Assembly: GCA_004561445.1 (NCBI GenBank)
Contig: SFVX01000001.1
Coordinates: 310,001 to 374,000, forward strand
Source: a bacterium
GTDB taxonomy: Bacteria > Patescibacteriota > Saccharimonadia > Saccharimonadales > Saccharimonadaceae
DNA length: 64,000 bases
Reading direction: 5' to 3'
Under the pieces are notes generated by a model. The model did not search any database. It was not told the origin of the DNA and saw only the letters and a program-made list of their open reading frames with translations. Made by a program: the position numbers and the translations under genes. Below, one piece after another: positions 42,109 through 50,941 of this stretch (positions are counted from its first letter, which is position 1; each line of letters starts with the position of its first letter).

Positions 42109-44294
42109 CCGTATTTTGCTTTAAAAGTTGACCAAGAGACGCCTTTTTCGACGATGTAAATCCTGGCGGTGCTACTGGAACCGTATGGGGCTTTATTGTT
42201 ATCGGAAGGATTTGGAACGTCGTGGAAGATGTCTAAGTCATAATCGCCATCGATCTTCCCTGCTCCAGTGTCGGTAATGAGGAAATATTTACCGTTGGCG
42301 TAGGAGGCTTCGCCGGTAGCTTGAGTTTGGACATAGACGACGGTGCCAAAATCTAGATGGCTACTAGCGGCTTGGCCTGGAGCGAGTTTGCCATCGTTAT
42401 AACCGCTGGCATTCTTGCCGGCGTATCCGCCATTTTCGGAGGCGGCGGCGCTATAGAAAGTGACGTGATGATCTTTAAGTTTTGTTGCGCCAGTTGGAAC
42501 GGTGTTTGAGACGGTGCCAGAAACGGAGTTGGTATCACTAGAGGTAGTTTCGTATGGATTAAAATTTGGATTACGATACCAACGGACAATGGCGCCATTA
42601 CCAAAGAGAAGATCCTCTTTGCCGGCCATAGGGGCGCGACCGGAGCCGCTGGTTGAATAGGAGGCGCTAGCAATATTACTGTCGAAGCCGCCAATTTCGC
42701 CGACATAAATGAAGGTGTGGCCGCTTGAAAAAGCGACGTCGCCTGGCTGAAGGATACTAGTATCGACGCGGGTGCCGGCGGAACTATTGAGAAGTTCCCA
42801 GTTATGCGATTTTACCCAAGCTTCTTGAGTATCAGTGCCACCTTTGCCGTCGTTGTAATTTGGTTCAAGGCCAGAGTTTTGTACAAGAATAGTAACGAAG
42901 CCGCCGCAGTCGATACCCGGCACGCCAGCGACGGAGCCGCCGACATAGCGACCTTCGCTGATGGATTGAGTGACAGCTTTGGCGTAGTCTGGCATGCGAT
43001 CATGCCATGGGGCGCTGTGGTAGGTTGGCCAAGCATAGCCTTTGACGAGAGCCTGAAATTCGCCGTTGACGCTACACCCGTTAGCGTTAGTGTTGCTATT
43101 AATAGCCTTAAAGATAGTCTCAGCAAAAAGTTCAGCGCCGGCTTGGTTTGGGTGAATATTATCGCTAGCAAGATAAAGACCTGGGTCTTGATTTACGGTC
43201 TCGGCCCAGTCGGCGATGATGATGTTGGAATTATTTTTTGCGAGTTCTTTAAAATGAGTATTATTAGTATCGTAAGTGGTGTTTTTGCCGGAATAATTGG
43301 TGACAAAAACAATATTATGTTCTGCCCCAAGGAGATTGACTACTTCGTCGATAGCAGCAGCGGAAAGATTTGGCGAATTGGTGCCAAGTGCAAAGACGAC
43401 GGTCTTTTTGAAAGTACTTTTGCCGTTTTGGACGATTTGGACACCTTCGCTCCAGGGGCGACTGACGCGAGCATTAATGTTGCTAGCGGTGAGGTCTGGG
43501 AATTTTTTGAGGAGTGCGTCCTGAGCGCCAACGGTAATAGAATCGCCGATAATGGTAATATTCTTGCCGGTTTCTTCGGCGGCGGAACCATTAGCGACAG
43601 AGGTGCCTTTACCGGCGTATTTATCGAAAAATTCTTGTGCAAAATTGCGACGAGCTTCGGTACCTTGGTAGAGTTGACCGGCGTAAGGCGAATAATATTG
43701 AATAGCGGAGTTTCCGCCAACGGCGCGCTCAAAGAGTGTCAAAAAGATTTCGGCAGCTTCTTGAGGATTGTTGGTTTTTTTGATTTCGTCTTGCCAGTTG
43801 AGGTCTTTCTCGGACATAGTGTGCTCGAGCTCGATTTGGAGAATTTTGTCAAAATCTGCCTCAGGGATGTTTTTGTCGGCGCCGGAAGCCCAATATTCGC
43901 TAGAGAGATATTGTTCGAGGCCGGCGTCTTTAATTTTGTTTTGAAGTGCGACACGGCGTCCACCGCCCCACTGGAAGAGGCCCCAGAAGCTAGAGTTGCT
44001 GGCTCTAGTTGGGCCAAGGCCACTCTCGGCCATGCCGTTGCCGAGGAGACCAGCGGTTTGAGCGTCGTTAAAGCCCTGCTGGATAAAGAAATTCCAGATT
44101 TTTTCAGCAGTATCACTGCCTGATAAGGTGGTAGAGCTATTGTTACAATTATCGGCATTTCCAACGGGATTATAGTAGTAAATCCCGTTTTTATTGTACA
44201 TGTCGAGAATTTCATCAGATGGAACGAGAGCGTTGGCCGGAGAGGTAATAATTAGAGCCATCAGGATGGCAAAAATACGAGCTAGCTTTTTCAT
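42102..44294 (-). CDS. multi-domain secreted wall hydrolase: tail-lysozyme-like, SGNH hydrolase and CHAP/NlpC-like domains
   Basis: 730 residues. A signal peptide (about 1-22). Residues about 60-210 resemble phage tail-type lysozymes: WNFFIQQGFNDAQTAGLLGN, MAESGLGP and FWGLFQWGGGRR, with a candidate catalytic Glu. About 245-400 is an SGNH hydrolase: IIGDSITVGA, FALGTNSPN, and DNIHPNQAG with the Asp-His pair. About 440-600 is papain-like CHAP/NlpC: GIDCGGFVTILVQNSGL with the Cys and SSGHTFIYVG with the His. The last 110 residues are unrecognised. Together it could cut glycan strands, remove acyl groups and cut peptides, as VirB1-like proteins open the wall for secretion machines. Overlaps the 925-residue gene by 4 bp. 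Confidence 0.82.
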   Translation of the reverse strand: MKKLARIFAILMALIITSPANALVPSDEILDMYNKNGIYYYNPVGNADNCNNSSTTLSGSDTAEKIWNFFIQQGFNDAQTAGLLGNGMAESGLGPTRASNSSFWGLFQWGGGRRVALQNKIKDAGLEQYLSSEYWASGADKNIPEADFDKILQIELEHTMSEKDLNWQDEIKKTNNPQEAAEIFLTLFERAVGGNSAIQYYSPYAGQLYQGTEARRNFAQEFFDKYAGKGTSVANGSAAEETGKNITIIGDSITVGAQDALLKKFPDLTASNINARVSRPWSEGVQIVQNGKSTFKKTVVFALGTNSPNLSAAAIDEVVNLLGAEHNIVFVTNYSGKNTTYDTNNTHFKELAKNNSNIIIADWAETVNQDPGLYLASDNIHPNQAGAELFAETIFKAINSNTNANGCSVNGEFQALVKGYAWPTYHSAPWHDRMPDYAKAVTQSISEGRYVGGSVAGVPGIDCGGFVTILVQNSGLEPNYNDGKGGTDTQEAWVKSHNWELLNSSAGTRVDTSILQPGDVAFSSGHTFIYVGEIGGFDSNIASASYSTSGSGRAPMAGKEDLLFGNGAIVRWYRNPNFNPYETTSSDTNSVSGTVSNTVPTGATKLKDHHVTFYSAAASENGGYAGKNASGYNDGKLAPGQAASSHLDFGTVVYVQTQATGEASYANGKYFLITDTGAGKIDGDYDLDIFHDVPNPSDNNKAPYGSSSTARIYIVEKGVSWSTFKAKYGW

Positions 44295-47068
44295 AGGATA
44301 TAGTTCCTTTTATCGGTGAAAAAGTTAGGTATATTAGCGAGAATATATGCATCTGGTGATATATTTTTGGTGTTAAGATGGAAATTCTTTGGAGAGAAGT
44401 TTTCATTATGGAAGGCAAAAAGACCTTCGGTGGAATAATTGGCGAGATAGTTGGCGTATTTGGTAACTTCGAGCAAGAACGCGATATCTTCTTTGGTTTG
44501 GCCGCTGATGCGAGCAAGCGTTCCTTCGAGGCTATAGTCGGTAGGATGTTCTTGTTCGTATTTTGCTTCATATGCAAGAATTGGGTTTGAGAATGTCTCT
44601 TCGGTGTCGGCCGTCGTAGCTGCTTCGCTATTGGCTTTATCATCCATGGTAGATAGATAACGCATATCTTGAATATAGCGTTGATAGTATTTAAATTCGT
44701 TTTCCCAACGTGGATTGTCGGCGGAATTCAGACAAATTTCGCCGGTTGCCCAGGCTTTATTAGCTTCGTCCTCGGCGGCATTAATAACATCTATAACATC
44801 GCCAATGACTGGCATACTGTTTACAACAACGCCGGCGTCAGTTTGAAGCACATTGAGAATGTTGGCATCTTGAACACCCCAAGGCGATTGACGATTCTTG
44901 CAGAAGTTAATAAATTTAGCAAGTTCGGAATTGTCGCGAACGGTTTCGCCGTCGTCTTCGAGATTAGCAGTAATGATGCGTTCGTAAGTTGAGTCATCTG
45001 GCGCGAGGTCATTAGTGGAATAATCTGAAGCGCCAATAGCTAAGCCATTCATATCGCAAACGGCACCTTCTAAGTTGTCGCAATCTTTGTAGACGCTAGA
45101 ATACATGAGTTCTTGATCGGCAGCGCTGGCGGCAGGAGATAGACTGGCGAGAGAACTTCTAATAATATTACTCATACTAGTGAGACTGAGGGCGATGTTG
45201 TTAGCATGAGCCATAATGGCAAACTTTGAGAGGAGAGACCCCATAAAGGTATTAGTGCTAGTAATATCGAATGGACTACGATTTAGGCGATCGAGCTCAG
45301 CTTCATTAGTGTTTGCGATGACAATGTTGCGGTTTTGCTCTTTGACGCGCTCTTCGGAAGCTGGCATATAAGCACTACCGTTTTGAGCAATTTCCCCGTT
45401 ACTAATTGCGGCGCCTTGGAAAAAGAGATTGCCAGCTGGGACGCCTGTGTAGGATTCGAAGATGTTGGAAGCGAAAATTTTGGCAACATAAGGAATGATA
45501 GCATTAACGATAGCACCGACGGCTACTGACATAACGATGCCACCAACAGTCTGCATAAGAGCGCCGACGGCGATAGTAGCGAGACTGCCACCAGGAACGG
45601 CATTGGCTGCAAGCGAAACGATAGCACTAGAGGCCATGACGCCAGAACAAACGGAAGTAGTGACGCCAGTGCTTACAGCGATAGTTGTAGCGGCGCGAGT
45701 AATGTTATTGATGGAGTATGGTGCAATTTCTTTGTCGGTGGAGCGAGTTTGGCCAAGTACAAGCTTGGCGTTGGCAGATTCGAGTGCGGAGCCAGTAACG
45801 TCTTCTGAAATTGCATTGCCGTCATTATCGATATAATCGACTTTAGTGGTGGTTTGGCCGGTAAGGAAATTTAGAGTCTCGTTGATGGCAGCGGCGTCAC
45901 CTTCTCCACTCATAGCTTTACTGACTGGCTCCATGAGACTTAAGAAGTAGGCGCCAGCTTTGACGATTTGAACGGCAGAGACGGTGACTGCGGCGATATT
46001 AGCGACACGAAGTGCGGAACAGACTGGAACGCCAACAGAAGAAACTTTGCTGGCGATACCGTTTACGAAAGAGCGAGCTTTAGCTTCGGGTGTGTCGCCG
46101 GAAACGTTTTTATTGTCGAGGTCGTCGCCGTTTTTGGTGGTTTTTTCTTCGCCGGTTTCTTCATCTTGCTCATGGCGGGCGGTGTTTACCTTAGTGTCGG
46201 CGCCAGTAACGCGATCGGAAACAGTTTTTTCAAAATTCTCGGTGTCTGTGTCGGTGTCGCCGGTGGATTTGAAATCGTCAAAAATATCGCGAGTATGGCC
46301 GTGACTTTCGTAATATTTGGAAGCGGATTTATCAAAGAAGCCAGCGATACGCCCGCGTTTGGCGCTATAGTAGGCGTCGCGAAAATTAGCATCAGAGGCA
46401 AATTTATCGGAGAAGGAATTGGCGTCGATAATTTCGTCATTATATTTTAGAACAGTTTTACTAGTAGAGAGAGTTTGGTCGGTTTTGAAAACGCCGTCGG
46501 AATCGATATAGCCGACATCGATACCTTTACTACTAAGACGCTTTTTAAGATAAGGTGAAAAAGTGCGGTATTTTTTGGTAAAATTACTGATTTTGACTTG
46601 TCCGTCGCCATCCATGAGATATTTAAAAAGGCGAGGGTTACGCATGGAATAGCTAGTAAATTGAAGATCGGTGTTCTTGGTAATAAGCGCAGAAAGATGC
46701 GGTCCAAGCATGCTTTGGGCGGCATAAAAGAAGAACCCGCCGCCAAAGATTAAGCCAGTAATAAGTGTGAGCGGAGCGGCTTTTTTGAATTTATTGGATT
46801 TCTTGCCGTTTTGCCCTGCTTTGCGAACGCCTTTAACGGAATTTCTAAAAGTGTTTCTTGAGGTTGTGTTTTCTTCAGATTTTTTAAGCTTGGAGGTGGC
46901 GCTAATTTCGCGAGCGGTTTTGATGCGAGAAGAAAGAGAGTCTTTGGAGGTGGCGATTTTTTCGGCATCAGAAAGATTTTGCCTAGCGATATTCTTCGGG
47001 CGAATTTCGGCACCTTCCATTTGATTATATGGATCGTGACTGCTGCGATAGCGGTGTTTTGAGTCCAT
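44291..47068 (-). CDS. large membrane protein of the secretion island, glycine/alanine-rich hydrophobic core
   Basis: 925 residues, not recognised. A basic, polar cytosolic N-terminus of about 95 residues, a TM at about 97-118 (APLTLITGLIFGGGFFFYAA), an outer region of some 220 residues, then hydrophobic Gly/Ala/Val-rich stretches around 350-390 and 470-560 (GGSLATIAVGALMQTVGGIV) that resemble channel or toxin helices, and a long polar C-terminal part with Cys pairs. It stands between VirB4 and the wall hydrolase. It might be a channel scaffold in the VirB8/VirB10 position or a secreted pore-forming product. Its own -10 (TAAAAT) lies 10 nt before the ATG, after a terminator. Confidence 0.65.
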   Translation of the reverse strand: MDSKHRYRSSHDPYNQMEGAEIRPKNIARQNLSDAEKIATSKDSLSSRIKTAREISATSKLKKSEENTTSRNTFRNSVKGVRKAGQNGKKSNKFKKAAPLTLITGLIFGGGFFFYAAQSMLGPHLSALITKNTDLQFTSYSMRNPRLFKYLMDGDGQVKISNFTKKYRTFSPYLKKRLSSKGIDVGYIDSDGVFKTDQTLSTSKTVLKYNDEIIDANSFSDKFASDANFRDAYYSAKRGRIAGFFDKSASKYYESHGHTRDIFDDFKSTGDTDTDTENFEKTVSDRVTGADTKVNTARHEQDEETGEEKTTKNGDDLDNKNVSGDTPEAKARSFVNGIASKVSSVGVPVCSALRVANIAAVTVSAVQIVKAGAYFLSLMEPVSKAMSGEGDAAAINETLNFLTGQTTTKVDYIDNDGNAISEDVTGSALESANAKLVLGQTRSTDKEIAPYSINNITRAATTIAVSTGVTTSVCSGVMASSAIVSLAANAVPGGSLATIAVGALMQTVGGIVMSVAVGAIVNAIIPYVAKIFASNIFESYTGVPAGNLFFQGAAISNGEIAQNGSAYMPASEERVKEQNRNIVIANTNEAELDRLNRSPFDITSTNTFMGSLLSKFAIMAHANNIALSLTSMSNIIRSSLASLSPAASAADQELMYSSVYKDCDNLEGAVCDMNGLAIGASDYSTNDLAPDDSTYERIITANLEDDGETVRDNSELAKFINFCKNRQSPWGVQDANILNVLQTDAGVVVNSMPVIGDVIDVINAAEDEANKAWATGEICLNSADNPRWENEFKYYQRYIQDMRYLSTMDDKANSEAATTADTEETFSNPILAYEAKYEQEHPTDYSLEGTLARISGQTKEDIAFLLEVTKYANYLANYSTEGLFAFHNENFSPKNFHLNTKNISPDAYILANIPNFFTDKRNYIL

Positions 47069-47112
47069 AGATGTCTTTATTTTACCATATTTTAGCTTAA
47101 AAGTCGAATGCG

Positions 47113-47144
47113 TAAAAATACCGGCTAGGTGTTTTTAGCCGGTA
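47113..47144 (-). terminator. rho-independent terminator after virB4
   Basis: TACCGGCT/AGCCGGTA, perfect 8-bp stem with a 10-nt loop; ATTTTTACG follows on the minus strand. It separates the virB6-virB3-virB4 unit from the 925-residue gene. Confidence 0.85.
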
Positions 47145-47151
47145 CTTTAAG

Positions 47152-48954
47152 CTATCTTTTATTTGAGACTGGATTGGTTGTGATGAGACTTTCTTCGGTG
47201 TCGGAAGCCACGATTTGAATGTGGACATGGTTTTGACCAGCAAAGAAGAGGCCTTGTCCAACTGGGAAGTTAGAAAGACGTTTGCGCTCCTCGTCAGTGA
47301 GCTTGAAGACATCAGATAGAACATCAACGGCGGAAGCAGATTGTTTAAGGAGTAATTGCATGGAAGAGTTTGCAACGATAGCGCGTCCCATTTTGCTACT
47401 CATAAAGTCCTCAACATCCTGCGTAATGGTAGTAAGACCGAGGTAGTATTTACGAGCGCGCTTGGCGAGGCTGAAGAGGAACTTGGCGGAATCTTCGTAT
47501 TGCATGAGCTGCCAGGCCTCATCAACAATGAGGAGGCGAGGTTTCTTTTGAGCACGAGTAATGTTCCAAATATGGTTCAGGACGATATACATAGCCACTG
47601 GACGAAGTTCATCTTCGAGGTCGCGAATATTAAAGACGACCATTTGGTTGTTGATATCTATATTGCTCTGCTGGGAAAAGATACCAGCAAAAGTACCAGT
47701 AGTATATTTACGTAAACGCTGTGCAAGAGATGGACCGGTGCCACCCATATGAAGCAAAGTATCGAAAAGATTCATGATGGTTGGTGGAGTGGCGTTGTGA
47801 GTAAGTGGATCGTTAGTAATACCGGCACGAGCGTAAGTGTCGATGAGGGCCTGATCAAGATCCGCTTCTTCGTTTGGACTTAAAGCTGCAGCGGCGCCGC
47901 CGAGCATGAGACGGAAAAGACCGTGAAGAGTGGCGAGATTGGCACGCAAGGCGTCATTAGCTTCTTCTGGATCAACGACTTTTGGCAGGTCGAAAGGATT
48001 AATACGGACGTCGGAGCTAAGACTGAGACGAACATAAGCGCCACCAACGGCGTCGGCAAGTTTTTGATACTCATTTTCTGGGTCGATAATAAGAATTTCG
48101 GTGCCGAGCATCATAGAACGCAAGGCTTCGAGCTTGACGGTGAAAGATTTACCAGAACCAGATTTCGCGAAGACAACCATGTTGGCGTTTTCGAGCGAGA
48201 AACGATCAAAAATAACGAGGCCATTATTGTGCATATTAATGCCGTAGAGAATACCTTTTTCCTGCGTGAGGTCGGCGGAGGTGAATGGAAAACTGGTAGA
48301 AATAGCGCCAGTATTCATATTGCGGCGGATTTGGAGTTGGTCGGTACACTGAGGCATAGTAGAATTCATGCCCTGCTCTTGCTGCGAAGTAGCGACTTTT
48401 GAGAAGACCATTTGCTGACCGAAGATATTTTCGATTTTGTGCTGAACAAACTGAAGTTCATCGAGCGAATCGGCGTAGATTGTAACGTAGAGGCCATAAC
48501 GGAAGAATTTTTCGGCACCGACTTGGAGTTGATCGCGAAGGTCTTCAGCATCGGAAATAGCAGCTTCGAGCTCTGGATCACGAACTTTTCCCTTTTCGGA
48601 GTTGACGGACATGCTAGCTTCGAGCTGAGTCACCTTCTTGGTGAGGTTTTTCATGATGATACCAGTATCAACTGGATAGATGTACATGGAAATATCGAGA
48701 ACTTCATCGATATTAATGATGGAGCTTAGCCAGCCAGTATAAAGCATACGAGGATAGCCGTAGACATAAATCGTACGGCCGTATTTGGTGCCAAGGCGGA
48801 AATAGTCGGAATTAATTTCGATAGATGAAGGCGAAATAAGGTCGCGAAGTGTAGTAATACCGGTTTCAAATGCTTTTTGAATTTCGACTTCTTCTTGAAG
48901 CTGGGATTGCGCGGCGATGTCGGCGGCGCTGAGTTGTTGATTTTTCTTGGCCAT
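47152..48954 (-). CDS. virB4: VirB4/TraC-type secretion ATPase, motor half
   Basis: 600 residues. Walker A KSGSGKS at 264-270 (in VVFAKSGSGKSFTVK), IDPENEYQKLA around 290-300, Walker B LLIVDEAW at 474-481, and the ITQDVEDF segment around 511 that marks VirB4/TraC proteins. It powers assembly of the pilus and transport through the type IV channel at the inner membrane. The N-terminal region (1-240) is shorter than usual; the missing part seems to be the separate gene 4 bp upstream. No TM. Confidence 0.93.
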   Translation of the reverse strand: MAKKNQQLSAADIAAQSQLQEEVEIQKAFETGITTLRDLISPSSIEINSDYFRLGTKYGRTIYVYGYPRMLYTGWLSSIINIDEVLDISMYIYPVDTGIIMKNLTKKVTQLEASMSVNSEKGKVRDPELEAAISDAEDLRDQLQVGAEKFFRYGLYVTIYADSLDELQFVQHKIENIFGQQMVFSKVATSQQEQGMNSTMPQCTDQLQIRRNMNTGAISTSFPFTSADLTQEKGILYGINMHNNGLVIFDRFSLENANMVVFAKSGSGKSFTVKLEALRSMMLGTEILIIDPENEYQKLADAVGGAYVRLSLSSDVRINPFDLPKVVDPEEANDALRANLATLHGLFRLMLGGAAAALSPNEEADLDQALIDTYARAGITNDPLTHNATPPTIMNLFDTLLHMGGTGPSLAQRLRKYTTGTFAGIFSQQSNIDINNQMVVFNIRDLEDELRPVAMYIVLNHIWNITRAQKKPRLLIVDEAWQLMQYEDSAKFLFSLAKRARKYYLGLTTITQDVEDFMSSKMGRAIVANSSMQLLLKQSASAVDVLSDVFKLTDEERKRLSNFPVGQGLFFAGQNHVHIQIVASDTEESLITTNPVSNKR

Positions 48955-48957
48955 AAA

Positions 48958-49797
48958 TTACTCCTCCATTCCTTTCTCGCCTTTTTTAACGTAGAGGTGG
49001 GCGAGTTTATTGAAGTCGCCGAGTGGTTCACGGACGGCAGTGTCTGGGTTATTAAAGTTGTAGTAGAGAGTGCTAAGTTCGCGAGTATTGAGACGAACAG
49101 CATGGATGCCCATCTGGAAGAGACCAGAGACGACGGTTTCGACGCGGTTATTGACTTCGGTGACGGCCTTATCGTAAGTAGCGCGGTCGATGCGGGTGAT
49201 GCCTGGACCTTTGTTCTTACCGACAGCGGCAAAGAAATTCTTATTCTGCTCGACGGCTTGTTCGGCTTCCTTTGAGGTGTAATACGGAATTATGATAAAG
49301 AAAGATTTATCCATAATGTTGGCTTCTTGAGAGAGAATGTCGATGAAGTTGATGTAATCATCCATGAGAACACCAAGAAGCATATTGTCGTTATTGCGGC
49401 GAAGCTCGGAAAGGCGATCGATGTATGGGCCAATATCAACGCGCTGAGAGCGGATAAGAATCTGAGTGGCAAAAGTGAGGGAGTTGAGGAAGTTTTGGTA
49501 AGAATACTCGACGCCTTCGCGTTCGGCTTCAGACATAAGATCGAAGTTGATGGATTTACAGGCAACTACGGCGCGGAAAGAACCATCTTTCATAATAACC
49601 ATAGAATCGCGAAGCTCTGAGATTAAAAGCGTGCCCTGAGTAGAATTTGGGTTTTGTGGAACTGGCGCTGGTGCGGCTGGGGCTTGCGATGAAATAGTTT
49701 GCCCTGGTATTGGCGCTGCGCCAGGTGTTGGCGTGGCGCCATTCATAGGCATGCCGGTTTGTGGATATTGATTTGGATAGGCTTGGTTTGGCTGCAT
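48958..49797 (-). CDS. VirB4/TraC N-terminal domain as a separate protein
   Basis: 279 residues. A Pro/Ala/Gln-rich N-terminus (1-55) precedes a domain with VIMKDGSFRAVVACKSINFD, SYQNFLNSLTFATQILI and FFIIIPYYTS, the text of the N-terminal domain of TraC/VirB4 ATPases in conjugative systems. It lacks Walker motifs. It directly precedes the ATPase gene (3-bp gap), so a split VirB4 is the simplest reading; the two halves may form a complex. Confidence 0.75.
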   Translation of the reverse strand: MQPNQAYPNQYPQTGMPMNGATPTPGAAPIPGQTISSQAPAAPAPVPQNPNSTQGTLLISELRDSMVIMKDGSFRAVVACKSINFDLMSEAEREGVEYSYQNFLNSLTFATQILIRSQRVDIGPYIDRLSELRRNNDNMLLGVLMDDYINFIDILSQEANIMDKSFFIIIPYYTSKEAEQAVEQNKNFFAAVGKNKGPGITRIDRATYDKAVTEVNNRVETVVSGLFQMGIHAVRLNTRELSTLYYNFNNPDTAVREPLGDFNKLAHLYVKKGEKGMEE

Positions 49798-49806
49798 ATT
49801 TGTTCC

Positions 49807-50874
49807 TTAATGTAATGAAATGTATACTTCCCCGTCGTTCTTTTTGTTGATACGTTTAGCTTGTTGAGCGATAGTTTCAATTGAGAAATCTGAATTGTTG
49901 GCGAGATCGATAATGTCCTGGCTTGGTTCAGATTTTGGCTCTGGCGTAGGTTCTGGAGCTGGTTTTTGGGGTATTTCTTCGGCGATAGGCTGAACAACTA
50001 CAGAATTGATCTGAGATGTTTCTGGCTCTTGTGGCTCAGTAACTGGAGTTGGTAGTGGTGGTGCAACTGGCTGGATTGGCGCAGGATTAATTGGAGCAGA
50101 AGTTGGAACGCTGCCTGGAGTTGGTAGATTTGCAGTTGGCGTAAGGTTTGGCGAAAATGGCGCAACTGGTGTAGCGGAAAATTGGCCAGGCGCGACAGTG
50201 ACTTGGCTTGCGGAAGTGATATTTGGCCGAGCGGACTCCGGCTCATTGAATTTATTAATAGTAGCACCAGCGGTGCTGAGTGAACGAGAATTATCGATAG
50301 CTTGGCGCATCTGAGCGACGAGTTCGTCATGGCGACTATCGGTGTTGTTTTGAAGAGTTTGGGAGATATTGTAGCTTTGTGGAGTCTCAAAAATATCTTG
50401 AACAGTGCTAGCTTCGGCGTTGATTTCGTCGCTGAGTTGGTTGGTTACGTTGCCCTTAATGGCATAACCTTCGGTATCAACAATGTCGGCAAGGAAAGAG
50501 AGGCGACGGGAGGCTTCTTCTTCGTTAAGGTTCTTAGTACGGTTTTCTTCAACTTTTTTAGGAGCGGTAATGACGATAGTGGATTCGGGCTCGCCTGGTT
50601 CCCAGAGGCGCTTGTGAGGCTTAGTGTAGTAGGAGATAACAGCGGCGAGATAAGTTTCCATAGGCTGGTCTTTTTTGAGCGGTAAGGCGAGTATCATCAA
50701 AAAGATAATAAAAGGTACTGGAATAATAACTAGAACTGGAAAGATTTTGAAAAGCAAAAAAGCTACACCCGCGAGTGCGAAGGCTATCAAAAGGTATATG
50801 AACTGACGAAAAGTGAACGGTCCGAGGAGTTTATCTTCTGCCTCGACGTCCTGAGGTACCTTATACTGAGCCAT
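49807..50874 (-). CDS. prgI: PrgI-family (VirB3-like) membrane protein with long Pro-rich tail
   Basis: 355 residues. Residues 1-95 are a PrgI domain (YKVPQDVEAEDKLLGPFTFR, two TMs at about 27-70, AAVISYYTKPHKRLW), known as the VirB3-like partner of VirB4 in Gram-positive type IV systems. The remaining 260 residues are a low-complexity Pro/Thr/Glu-rich cytosolic tail, not usual for the family, perhaps for docking. A TATTAT box lies near the ATG. Confidence 0.85.
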   Translation of the reverse strand: MAQYKVPQDVEAEDKLLGPFTFRQFIYLLIAFALAGVAFLLFKIFPVLVIIPVPFIIFLMILALPLKKDQPMETYLAAVISYYTKPHKRLWEPGEPESTIVITAPKKVEENRTKNLNEEEASRRLSFLADIVDTEGYAIKGNVTNQLSDEINAEASTVQDIFETPQSYNISQTLQNNTDSRHDELVAQMRQAIDNSRSLSTAGATINKFNEPESARPNITSASQVTVAPGQFSATPVAPFSPNLTPTANLPTPGSVPTSAPINPAPIQPVAPPLPTPVTEPQEPETSQINSVVVQPIAEEIPQKPAPEPTPEPKSEPSQDIIDLANNSDFSIETIAQQAKRINKKNDGEVYISLH

Positions 50875-50941
50875 ATATTATTTATAATAGCATAATCGCC
50901 ATTTATTTTTAACTCAGTATAAGGCTGTAGTTGGATAATAA

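Noticed and set aside
42804..44123. Long open frame opposite the wall-hydrolase gene
   Set aside because: Shadow of the minus-strand 730-residue gene, whose conserved domains fix the true strand and frame.
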